A DNA stretch of 8,595 bases, taken from positions 1 through 8,595 of the forward strand of contig CAZSRC010000029.1 of assembly GCA_964609365.1 (NCBI GenBank). Reading direction: 5' to 3'. Made by a program: the position numbers and the translations under genes. Positions 1 through 7,087 of the stretch are shown piece after piece. A model generated the notes under the pieces. That model made no database searches and had not been told where the DNA came from. It saw only the letters and a program-made list of their open reading frames with translations. This DNA is from GCA-002840305 sp964609365 (GTDB taxonomy: Bacteria > Patescibacteriota > Patescibacteriia > Patescibacteriales > UBA12465). Within the stretch, counting starts at the first letter, position 1, and every line of letters begins with the position of its first letter.

Positions 1-1189
1 TTATGCTCTAGTTCAGCTAAGGGGTTAGTTTGATCCATAAACTGAGAAAGCTGAGAAGACATAAAAAATTCACGAATTATTGCTATAACAGGACGAGCAT
101 TAATTAATTTATTTGGACTTAAAGTATTAAGATCTGCTACACTCATCTTATCTTTTATAATTCTTTCCATTCTAGCTAATCCAACTCTTAAACGATTTTG
201 AACTAAACCACCAATAGCCCTAACTCTTCTATTTCCTAAATGATCAATATCATCCTCTGCTTCTTTTGTTATATTTAATCTAATAACCTCTTTAACAATA
301 TTTAATAAATCTTCTTTTCTTAAAATTCTATTTTCTTTATTAATTTCAAGACTCTCATTAAATCTNNNNNNNNNNCAAAACGAAAAAACATATTTTCAAT
401 CATTTGTTTAACATTCTTGTCGTCTGCCATATCACCAGGTCTAATACGTCTATAGACTTCCTGTAACCCCTCTACTTGATTTTTAGATAAATCTTTATTA
501 ATAGTAGCATCGATATAACCAACCTCTTCTTCATTTTTAACTAAATCAACTTCTTTAAATAAACTTCTTAATTCATCATCACTTTCATAACCAAAAGCAC
601 GCAACAAAGAGGTTACGGCTACTTTTCTTTTTCTATCAATTCTAACCCAGATAACTTTATTGATATCAGTTTCTACTTCTAACCAAGCTCCTCGATTAGG
701 AATAATTTTTGCTCCATAATATTTTTTTCCGCGAATATATTCTGAAGTAAACATTACACCCGCACTTCTAATTAATTGAGAAACAACAACTCTTTCAATT
801 CCGTTAATAATAAAGGTTCCATTTTTAGTCATTAAAGGAAAATCACCAAGATAAACCTCCTGAGAACTCTCTTGAGAAGTTTTTTTATTTTTCAAAACAA
901 CCTTAATTCTCAAAGGCGCTTCATAAGTAATATTCTTCTCCCTACTTTCAACTTCATCAAACTTAGGCTTATCTAAATAATAATCCCCAAAATAAAGTTC
1001 TAGCTCCCTATTATTAAAATCAATTATTGGAGAAATTTCATCAAATAATTCTGCTAAACCATCTTCTAGAAACCATTTATAAGAATCTTTTTGTAGTTCA
1101 ATAAGGTCTGGAACAGGTGCTACGCTAGAAAAATCGTTAAAATATTTACGATCATTGTTTTTAATATAGGCCTTGGGAGAGTTAGACAT
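1..1189 (-). CDS. rpoB: DNA-directed RNA polymerase subunit beta (RpoB), N-terminal third; 3' end beyond window; internal assembly gap
   Basis: This is the catalytic beta subunit of RNA polymerase. Codons upstream of the gap give 271 residues from an ATG at 1187-1189. They include family signatures such as VPDLIELQKDSYKWFL, GTFIINGIERVVVSQLIRSAG and EVYRRIRPGD. Below the 10-N gap the homology continues in a different frame for 121 residues: DDIDHLGNRRVRAIG, VGLARMERIIK, NARPVIAIIREFF, then the rifampicin-region core SSQLSQFMDQTNPLAELEH. The window ends one codon after the residue equivalent to E. coli His526. The frame change coincides exactly with the Ns, so I treat the gene as intact. A TTG at 1207 is in frame, but the ATG at 1189 leaves a normal RpoB N-terminus. 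No rplL lies directly upstream; the neighbour is a DUF3160 gene. The gene has its own promoter at 1395-1423. Most of lobe 2 is compact, without an E. coli-size insertion. Confidence 0.97.
366..375. other. Assembly gap of 10 N inside rpoB
   Basis: Ten Ns separate two rpoB segments that are in different frames. The last base before the gap (376, minus strand G) begins a codon, and the first complete codon after it is AGA at 365-363. The missing length must therefore be 2 modulo 3, which 10 is not, so the N count is a placeholder. Aligning with the conserved FF-x-x-D-R-Y-D-L-x-x-V-G-R-x-K-F-N stretch suggests eleven missing residues including the split codon, or about 32 nt. Confidence 0.95.
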
Positions 1190-1201
1190 ATAGTTTTTTA
1201 G

Positions 1202-1221
1202 AAACAAGTTTTAGCTTGTTT
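1202..1221 (-). other. Hairpin in the rpoB leader just upstream of the start codon
   Basis: A perfect 7-bp inverted repeat, AAACAAG / CTTGTTT, with a 6-nt loop sits 12 nt upstream of the rpoB ATG. No T-run follows it on the minus strand, so it is not a standard intrinsic terminator. It could affect translation initiation or mRNA stability. In so AT-rich a leader it could also be chance. Confidence 0.4.
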
Positions 1222-1394
1222 ATATGAATTAATTTATTAATATATATTGTATTCTTAAAACAAAAATTCGATATACAACAAAAAAGCAGCAACAAAAAAA
1301 TCCAATACCATACTTGGCTTGGTTGTAAAGCTGTTTAAAGGTTATTTAATATAAATAGTCACTTTTATATTAATCTTAAAAATTTTATAAGTTA

Positions 1395-1423
1395 ATAATA
1401 TAATAATAAATAAGCTTTGTCAA
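1395..1423 (-). promoter_or_regulatory. Promoter of rpoB (sigma-70 type)
   Basis: On the minus strand a perfect -35 TTGACA (1418-1423) is followed by a 17-nt spacer and the -10 TATTAT (1395-1400). The predicted transcription start is near 1388, giving a leader of about 200 nt before the ATG at 1189. The -35 match is exact and the spacing ideal. The -10 differs from TATAAT at one position. Transcription from the upstream DUF3160 gene may also enter rpoB, because I see no clear terminator between them. Confidence 0.75.
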
Positions 1424-1451
1424 TCCACAATTTATCCATAGATTATCCCCA
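1421..1451 (+). promoter_or_regulatory. Three helically phased DnaA-box-like 9-mers
   Basis: CAATCCACA (1421), TTATCCATA (1432) and TTATCCCCA (1443) start exactly 11 nt apart, about one helical turn. Against the DnaA box TTATCCACA they match 7/9, 8/9 and 8/9. They lie at and just upstream of the rpoB -35 and beside an almost pure A/T stretch (1381-1413). They could be an activator or DnaA site controlling rpoB, or less likely part of an origin. No protein is known to bind here, and the match could be chance in AT-rich DNA. Confidence 0.3.
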
Positions 1452-1460
1452 AAAATATAT

Positions 1461-3779
1461 TTATCTAGATTCGATATAATTAAACACTGGCGCTACTGAA
1501 AATGATTTTTCACCATTAACATCGTTGCTAACCAAAATCATTAACTTGGGCTTGCTAATATCGTATTTAATACTCTTTTTATTATTACTGTTTATAATAA
1601 AATTTTTATTTTCTGCTAAATCCATCTTATACTCCATAGAAAGGAGGCTTATAAATCGAAAATCATCTTCTGTTAAAGCTTCTGATTTTAATTCTTTAAT
1701 CATTATATCTTTTACTCTAATTAAATTATTTTTTAAATCCTCTAAATTAACAGAAACTGATCTTAATTCATCTGTTATTTTTAATAATTTAAACATCTCC
1801 AATACCATATTAACATTGGCTATTTGCTCATTTATTAAACTTAGATTGGGCTCGATATAGTTTTTACTAATAAATTTATTATCATTTAATGTTATAAATT
1901 GTCCTTGATATTTTTGATGTATTTTTAACTTATCTGGAGCTAGCTGTAAATTAAGCCAAGAGCCAACAGCAGTGTGCAGTTCTTTTGTTTTCCAATTTAA
2001 ATTTCTAGCAAAAATTGGCATATTATTTTTATTGCTTTGAAGATATTCTCTATTTAAATATAGAGTTTTCCAATAATTATTATAATGCCAAATATTTGGA
2101 AACTTTTCCAATTGTGACTTGAGAGAACTAAGCTCTTCTGAGTAATTTTTATAATTTGAATTTTCAAAATAATAAGAATTTCCAGATAAACTTTTTTCAT
2201 TTATAAGCGCTATTATATCTAAAGAAAAACCATTACAACGAGAATTTCTTTGATCCTTTCCTACATCACAAGAAGTAATATTATTCTTCGCTAAAACACT
2301 TCCTTGATAATTAGAAACATTGGGATAGGAAAGCTTGTTCATAATATAGTCGTTCGGCCAATAAAATCCAGTCAACATTTTAACTCCTAGATTTGGTTTA
2401 TTTTCTTCTAGGTTTTTATTTAATGCTCCCTCAATATCAAAAAAATTATATTCTAAAACTTTATTTCTAAATTTATATAAATTATTTATTGATTCTGGAT
2501 TGTTATCAGCAAAAACTTCCTCAATTTTATAATCATTACCAAATACAGAAATCAAAGCATCCCGATAATGAACATAGGTTAGGTCACCCCTCAACCCCTT
2601 AAAAAAGGCTAGTGTTTTATAAATTCTAGCCCATTTATTTTTTAATTCATGGCTATCAAAAATATCCTTTGCTATAAAAGAAGAGCTTATAATATTGATT
2701 CTCCAATCATCAAAATCTAAACTACATAAAGAGCATTCCTCTGATTTGTGATAAAGAGGGAAATTTGAAGAAAGCCATTTAGTTGTTAAATAAAAATTAT
2801 TTAACTTAGCGTGCGCCTTATATTCATTTGGTATCAAAAACTCTTTATAATCTCTTTCATATAATAAAACTGGGGATTTTTCCTTAACCCTAAAATCTCT
2901 TATTAATTTAACCTCTTTTTCAACATCAACCTTTAAATAATCTGGCAAAGAAAAGTTATAATTATTAATCTCAAAAACACTAAATAATTCGGGGTTGCTG
3001 ATGTCTGCGCTTTTATTAATTTGTGATTCTGTTGGTTTTAATAATTCCAAGGAAGTGGCAAAGTAAGCAGCCGCCAATCTTTGTGCTTCTAAAATACGAT
3101 CATTTACCAAGCCCCTTTTTGATAAAGAATCTTCATAGCGAATTCTAGCATTTTCATAAAGTATTCTATTTATCTCCCATAAATTTGTATAAAAAATATT
3201 TTCCTCTATATCCTTAAAAGTTTTTTTAAAAGTATATTGATAATAATAAATTAAAAAATCGGAACTTATTAATGCTGGAATTTTATTTTTATACAACTCA
3301 TCATAAATATCATAAAAATTGGTTGCATTTAAAGGGTTGTCAACAATAGCAAAACCATTATTATTTAAAGAATCTAAATTTTTATCTAAATTAATTTTTC
3401 TAGAAATATCATAATAGTTAGACACTTCTGTTTTTACATTTATCGGCAAATCATAATCACTAATATTATATTTAAAATCATCTTTTATTTTTTCATAAAA
3501 ATCTAAAAAAGAAACATATTCAATTAAAGAATTTCCGTCACTACCATTAAAATTAACTCCTATTTTTTCTTCACTAGTAGGTAGGCCGCCTATCAACCTA
3601 GAAGAATCAATTAAGTTTTCCATTTCACTTTTTGGCTCTTCTTTTTTTTCTAAAACCTCGGTCTGCTTTGGCTCTTCTACTTTTACTTTTTTCTTCCTAA
3701 AAATAAAAAAAGCAGGGATACCGATTGCGATAAATAGGACAAAGAATAAAACTATAATTTTTTTTAAATTTTCACTCAT
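1461..3779 (-). CDS. Membrane-anchored DUF3160 family protein
   Basis: The protein has 772 residues and no known biochemical role. The N-terminus has a short basic start, one hydrophobic helix (about 8-27), then KKK and a Lys/Glu-rich linker (about 28-56). This predicts a signal anchor with the bulk outside the membrane. Several stretches resemble DUF3160 landmarks: IPALISSDFLIYYYQYTFKK (167-186, the 'TsDalLHaYH' region), WARIYKTLAFFKGLRGDLT (383-401), LTGFYWPNDYIMNKLSYPNV (469-488), GFSLDIIALI (517-526), WKTKELHTAVGSWLNLQ (596-612) and YIEPNLSLI (641-649). The C-terminus ends with a VAPVFNYIE variant of the usual VFSYYEF. The family's RHDT after GSW and its VHTD-like motif are absent. It has only four cysteines, C349-x2-C352 and C504/C515, plausibly disulfides or a metal site. 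It starts 12 nt after the mltG stop and has no Shine-Dalgarno, so it is probably the last gene of that operon. Family assignment is from pattern recognition only. Confidence 0.85.
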   Translation of the reverse strand: MSENLKKIIVLFFVLFIAIGIPAFFIFRKKKVKVEEPKQTEVLEKKEEPKSEMENLIDSSRLIGGLPTSEEKIGVNFNGSDGNSLIEYVSFLDFYEKIKDDFKYNISDYDLPINVKTEVSNYYDISRKINLDKNLDSLNNNGFAIVDNPLNATNFYDIYDELYKNKIPALISSDFLIYYYQYTFKKTFKDIEENIFYTNLWEINRILYENARIRYEDSLSKRGLVNDRILEAQRLAAAYFATSLELLKPTESQINKSADISNPELFSVFEINNYNFSLPDYLKVDVEKEVKLIRDFRVKEKSPVLLYERDYKEFLIPNEYKAHAKLNNFYLTTKWLSSNFPLYHKSEECSLCSLDFDDWRINIISSSFIAKDIFDSHELKNKWARIYKTLAFFKGLRGDLTYVHYRDALISVFGNDYKIEEVFADNNPESINNLYKFRNKVLEYNFFDIEGALNKNLEENKPNLGVKMLTGFYWPNDYIMNKLSYPNVSNYQGSVLAKNNITSCDVGKDQRNSRCNGFSLDIIALINEKSLSGNSYYFENSNYKNYSEELSSLKSQLEKFPNIWHYNNYWKTLYLNREYLQSNKNNMPIFARNLNWKTKELHTAVGSWLNLQLAPDKLKIHQKYQGQFITLNDNKFISKNYIEPNLSLINEQIANVNMVLEMFKLLKITDELRSVSVNLEDLKNNLIRVKDIMIKELKSEALTEDDFRFISLLSMEYKMDLAENKNFIINSNNKKSIKYDISKPKLMILVSNDVNGEKSFSVAPVFNYIESR

Positions 3780-3791
3780 AATAAAATTAAA

Positions 3792-4868
3792 TTATTTTAT
3801 ATATTTGTTTTTATTAATAAGATGTTCTTGATAACTTTTACTAAAAATAGTCTCACCCCCATCACTAGCGCTTAAAAAATAATAAAAATCATTTTCAATT
3901 GGATAAATCGCTGCTTCAATAGCCTTAATACCCGGATTAGAAATTGGTCCAGGCGGAAGACCTCTATTTATATAAGTATTATAATCAGAATTAATTCTAG
4001 TATCCTCATAACTATACTGAGCCTTATTAACCCCTAAAATATAAGCTAGAGTGGCGCATGACTCTAGGGCTTGGCCGATTTTTATTCTATTCCAAAAAAT
4101 ACCAGAAACCATTTTCATATCCTTCTCACTACGAACCTCTTTTTGAATAATTGAGGCCATAGTAATTATTTCATGAATGGTTTTTCCCTGAGAAGCAATA
4201 TCCTCTCTCATTTTTTTTGTTAATTTTTTATCAAAATTTTCTAACATTTTTTTAACAATATTATCAACAGAGGCATCGGTAAAAAACATATAGGTGTCAG
4301 GGAATAAATAACCCTCCAAGCTCTGATCCAAGGGCTTATCTTTTAAAAATGAGAACTGCTCTAAATATTTACTCTTGCTGTTTTTTTTCATTGGAGTGCC
4401 AGAAAAATCAAAAAAATCTTCTGCTCCCATGACATTTCTATCAATTAAAAGATTAGAATAATCCTTTAAGTTCCAACCCTCAATAAAGGTTAGTCTATTT
4501 TCAGCTTTAATACTTGGGTTTGTTGTCAGCGTTTTTACAATCTCTTTAGTACTCATAGCCCTGCTTAGACTAAAAGAACCCTCCTTAAAAAATGTTTGCT
4601 GATTGTTTCTTTTTACGTAAATCTTAAAAATATTTTTAGATTTTATTAATGAATATTTTTTCAAATTTTCAGATATTTTAGAAACGCTATCACCTTTTTC
4701 CACTATAAATAAAACATCCTCTTTTTTATTAGAAGAATAATTTATACTATAATTATAATAAAAAATAATTAACACAATAAAAACTAAAATAAAAATTATT
4801 ATGTTTTGCAATATTGTTAAAAAATTTTTTATTTTATTATTTTTTTTTCTCTTTATTATTCGACGCAT
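3792..4868 (-). CDS. mltG: Endolytic murein transglycosylase MltG (YceG-like)
   Basis: MltG is an inner-membrane lytic transglycosylase that cuts nascent glycan strands and sets their length. The product has 358 residues, a normal family size. It has a basic cytoplasmic N-terminus, one membrane helix (about 19-38), a LysM-like module (FIVEKGDSVSKISENLK, 54-70) and the YceG domain. Visible signatures are EGYLFPDTY (185-193), ITMASIIQKEV (235-245), NRIKIGQALES (260-270), DYNTYINRGLPPGPISNPG (295-313), and FLSASDGGETIFSKSYQEH (331-349), which corresponds to the usual YFVA-GGHxF region. Glu244 fits the catalytic Glu (E. coli E218 by my count). The preceding conserved Glu of the 'EKE' motif is Gln here, and the usual 'LQTDPT' stretch reads LESCAT. 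The start overlaps the 3' end of the upstream nucleotidyltransferase gene by 32 nt, which suggests translational coupling. DUF3160 follows after 12 nt. Confidence 0.94.
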   Translation of the reverse strand: MRRIIKRKKNNKIKNFLTILQNIIIFILVFIVLIIFYYNYSINYSSNKKEDVLFIVEKGDSVSKISENLKKYSLIKSKNIFKIYVKRNNQQTFFKEGSFSLSRAMSTKEIVKTLTTNPSIKAENRLTFIEGWNLKDYSNLLIDRNVMGAEDFFDFSGTPMKKNSKSKYLEQFSFLKDKPLDQSLEGYLFPDTYMFFTDASVDNIVKKMLENFDKKLTKKMREDIASQGKTIHEIITMASIIQKEVRSEKDMKMVSGIFWNRIKIGQALESCATLAYILGVNKAQYSYEDTRINSDYNTYINRGLPPGPISNPGIKAIEAAIYPIENDFYYFLSASDGGETIFSKSYQEHLINKNKYIK

Positions 4869-5298
4869 TTTTTATTAAGATTGAACTTGATCTAATTTTT
4901 TTACCCAAGCCATCAACCATTTTAATTTTAAATTTTTGGCAAATATCATATTCTGGAACATCATTTAAATTTTTTCTATCTCCACCATTGGCAAAAATAT
5001 CTGGCTTTATTTTAGCCAAAGATTTGCAGACAGTCTTATCTTTATCTATTGACAGATAAGCATCATCAACAAATTTTAAAGCTTTAACAATTTTAAGTCT
5101 ATCTTTTTGATTCATAAAAGGCACGCTACCTTTTAAAACCACCTGATAATCACTATTTACTATAACTACTAATTTATCGCCTAATTTTTTTGATTTTTCA
5201 ATCATTTCTAAATGACCAACATGAAGTGGGTTAAAATATCCACTAACAGCAACAACTATTTCTTTTTTCTTTTTTTTGAAACATTTTTTATTAGTCAT
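4837..5298 (-). CDS. Cytidylyltransferase-fold nucleotidyltransferase (RfaE2/TagD/RibL-like), exact substrate unknown
   Basis: This is a 153-residue single-domain enzyme of the HxGH nucleotidylyltransferase superfamily, which transfers AMP or CMP from an NTP to a phosphorylated small molecule. It shows GYFNPLHVGHLEMIEKSK (20-37) with the HVGH nucleotide-binding motif at 26-29. It also has the VIVNSD strand (45-50), K56-G57 with FMNQKDRLKIV (61-71), KPDIFANGGDR (98-108), and RSSSIL (136-141) as the C-terminal ISSTxxR-like element. The GGDR and SSS elements are closer to heptose-1-phosphate adenylyltransferase (RfaE2) and archaeal FAD synthase types than to TagD, whose RTxGISTT ending is missing. 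There is no HldE kinase domain. A 12-residue Lys-rich tail at the N-terminus and a Lys-rich C-terminus flank the domain. It is first in the operon with mltG and the DUF3160 gene, behind an extended -10 promoter. The context hints at an envelope or surface-glycan precursor but does not prove it. Confidence 0.9.
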   Translation of the reverse strand: MTNKKCFKKKKKEIVVAVSGYFNPLHVGHLEMIEKSKKLGDKLVVIVNSDYQVVLKGSVPFMNQKDRLKIVKALKFVDDAYLSIDKDKTVCKSLAKIKPDIFANGGDRKNLNDVPEYDICQKFKIKMVDGLGKKIRSSSILIKNASNNKEKKK

Positions 5299-5323
5299 AT
5301 TTTTTTCTTAATAATATTAATTT

Positions 5324-5332
5324 ATTATACCA
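5324..5332 (-). promoter_or_regulatory. Extended -10 promoter of the nucleotidyltransferase-mltG-DUF3160 operon
   Basis: On the minus strand TGGTATAAT is a perfect TGnTATAAT extended -10. The region 17 nt upstream reads TTTTTA, a poor -35, which is tolerated with an extended -10. The predicted start is near 5317, giving a leader of roughly 18 nt. The promoter sits just after the groEL terminator, so this operon is transcribed separately from the chaperonin genes. Confidence 0.7.
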
Positions 5333-5350
5333 TATTTTTTTAAAAATAAA

Positions 5351-5384
5351 AAAATAAGGGATTTTTTATAAAATCCCTTATTTT
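5351..5384 (-). terminator. Rho-independent terminator of groES-groEL
   Basis: A perfect 15-bp stem (5351-5365 with 5370-5384) carries a GGG/CCC core and a 4-nt loop, 13 nt after the groEL stop. On the minus strand the distal arm ends in TTTT and continues TTTATTTTTA, the expected U-rich tract. The A-run on the other side makes it formally bidirectional, but no plus-strand gene reads into it. Confidence 0.93.
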
Positions 5385-5397
5385 AAAGGTCGATAAA

Positions 5398-7062
5398 TTA
5401 CATCATTCCCATTCCCGGCATTCCTCCGCCCATTCCCGAAACTCCGCTAGAACAAGATCCGCAAGAATTTTTATCATCAGGCTTTTCTACTATAACTGTT
5501 TCAACAGTTAAAAACATAATAGCCGCAGAAGCTGCATTTTCTAAGGCACTTCGAACAACTTTAGTTGGATCTATAATTCCAGCTAAAGCCATATCCTCAA
5601 ATTTGTCCAAAGCAGCATTATAACCAATTCCCGTATTACCATTTTTATGCTCATTCATAATATTAAATAAAACTAAAGAACCATCTTTTCCAGCATTTTG
5701 AGCAATTTGTTTAATTGGTTCTAAAATAGCTCCATCAACTATAGCTACTCCTGGATTATCTGTTTTTTTAATATTATTAATTTCTTCGAAAGCTTTTCCA
5801 GCTAAGGCCAAGGCTAATCCACCGCCAGGAACTACACCCTCTTCTTGAGCAGCGCGAGTTGCATTTAAGGCATCTTCAATTCTATCTTTCTTTTCTTTCA
5901 TTTCGGTTTCAGTAGCAGCTCCAACTTTTAAAACCGCAACACCTCCGCTTAATTTAGCTAAGCGTTCTTGTAGTTTTTCTTTATCAAAATTACTATCACT
6001 TAATTCCATTTCTTTATAAATTTGCTCGACCCTGTTTTTGATTTCAGATTCAACGCCTTTTCCATCAACAATAGTAGTACTATCTTTTGAAGAGATAATC
6101 TTTCTAGCTTGTCCCAAATCTTCTAGTTCAGTATTTTCCAGTTTTAAACCAAGCTCCTCAGAGATAAGCTTAGCTCCAGTTAAAATAGCAATATCCTCTA
6201 GCATTGCTTTACGACGATCACCAAATCCTGGGGCCTTAATTCCTAAAACATTAAATGTTCCACGAAGTTTATTTAAAACAAAAGTGGTCAATGCCTCGCC
6301 CTCAATCTCTTCAGCTATAATAACAATATCTTTTTTACCAGATTGAACAACTTTTTCTAAAAGTGGTAAGATTTCCTGAATAGCTGCTATTTTTTTATCT
6401 GTAATTAAAATATATGGATCACTAAATTCAGCTTTCATATTTTCTGAATTAGTTATCATATATGGAGAAACATAACCTTTATCAAATTGCATACCCTCAA
6501 CTATTTCAACCTCCAAGCCAAATGACTGGCCTTCTTCAACAGTAACAACCCCATTTTTACCAACCTTATCCATGGCTTCAGCAATTTTTTCACCAATCTC
6601 TTTATCATTAGCTGAAATAGAGGCTACTTGTGCCAATTCTTCTTTTGTATTTATTATTTTACTCATTTCTTTTAAATTTCTAACTATTTCAGATACTTTT
6701 TTTTCAATACCCTCTCTTATTTCAATTGGAGAAACCCCAGCTGAAACTAATTTTAAACCCTCTTTAATCATTGCCTGAGCTAAAACAGTTGCAGTAGTTG
6801 TTCCATCTCCTGCCATATCATTGGCCTTAGACGCTACTTCTTTAATCATTTCAGCGCCAATATTTTCTATTTTATCTTCTAACTCAACCTCTTTAGCAAC
6901 ACTAACACCATCCTTGGTAATAATTGGAGAACCGTATCCTTTTTCAATGACCACATTTCTACCTTTAGGACCTAAGGTTACCTTAACGGCATTAGCTAAT
7001 TTATCAACACCTCTTTTTAGAGCATTGCGAGCTTCCTCGCTATAAATAATTTGTTTAGCCAT
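5398..7062 (-). CDS. groEL: Chaperonin GroEL (Hsp60)
   Basis: GroEL is the 60-kDa cytosolic chaperonin subunit. It forms double heptameric rings that fold proteins with the GroES lid, using ATP. The 554-residue product is slightly longer than the usual 540-550. Nucleotide-site residues are in place: VTLGPKGRNV (28-37), D51 in TKDGVSVA, GDGTTTATVLA (85-95) with D86, D397 in RIEDALNATRAAQEEG, and VVPGGGLA (410-417). Apical signatures include EGMQFDKGYVSPYM (189-202) and KAPGFGDRRKAMLEDIA (276-292). The C-terminal tail is the usual Gly/Met-rich repeat (GGGMPGMGMM) but is preceded by CGSC at 534-537, the only cysteines in the protein. It lies 25 nt downstream of groES, and a strong terminator follows its stop. 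It has no visible Shine-Dalgarno, only an A-rich tract before the ATG. HrcA control through the CIRCE at 7447-7473 is inferred. Confidence 0.99.
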   Translation of the reverse strand: MAKQIIYSEEARNALKRGVDKLANAVKVTLGPKGRNVVIEKGYGSPIITKDGVSVAKEVELEDKIENIGAEMIKEVASKANDMAGDGTTTATVLAQAMIKEGLKLVSAGVSPIEIREGIEKKVSEIVRNLKEMSKIINTKEELAQVASISANDKEIGEKIAEAMDKVGKNGVVTVEEGQSFGLEVEIVEGMQFDKGYVSPYMITNSENMKAEFSDPYILITDKKIAAIQEILPLLEKVVQSGKKDIVIIAEEIEGEALTTFVLNKLRGTFNVLGIKAPGFGDRRKAMLEDIAILTGAKLISEELGLKLENTELEDLGQARKIISSKDSTTIVDGKGVESEIKNRVEQIYKEMELSDSNFDKEKLQERLAKLSGGVAVLKVGAATETEMKEKKDRIEDALNATRAAQEEGVVPGGGLALALAGKAFEEINNIKKTDNPGVAIVDGAILEPIKQIAQNAGKDGSLVLFNIMNEHKNGNTGIGYNAALDKFEDMALAGIIDPTKVVRSALENAASAAIMFLTVETVIVEKPDDKNSCGSCSSGVSGMGGGMPGMGMM

Positions 7063-7087
7063 ATTTTTTTTATTAATTAATTATAAA

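Noticed and set aside
320..378. Early stop of rpoB at 320 suggesting a pseudogene or a real frameshift
   Set aside because: The frame changes exactly at the Ns, and strong RpoB homology continues in another frame for 121 residues. An arbitrary gap length explains it.
1190..1207. TTG start for rpoB at 1207, adding six residues
   Set aside because: The TTG lies inside the leader hairpin and has no ribosome site. The ATG at 1189 gives a normal beta-subunit N-terminus.
1525..1860. Plus-strand open frame inside the DUF3160 gene
   Set aside because: It is a hydrophobic Leu/Ile/Ser-rich antisense shadow of an AT-rich gene, with no motif of its own.
4814..5059. Plus-strand open frame across the nucleotidyltransferase/mltG junction
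   Set aside because: It is antisense to the HxGH enzyme, Phe/Leu-rich from poly-A runs, and has no promoter or conserved motif.
6038..7045. Three plus-strand open frames within groEL (6038-6346, 6572-6778, 6821-7045)
   Set aside because: They are complementary-strand shadows of a highly conserved gene, rich in Ser/Ile/Pro as expected from antisense reading.
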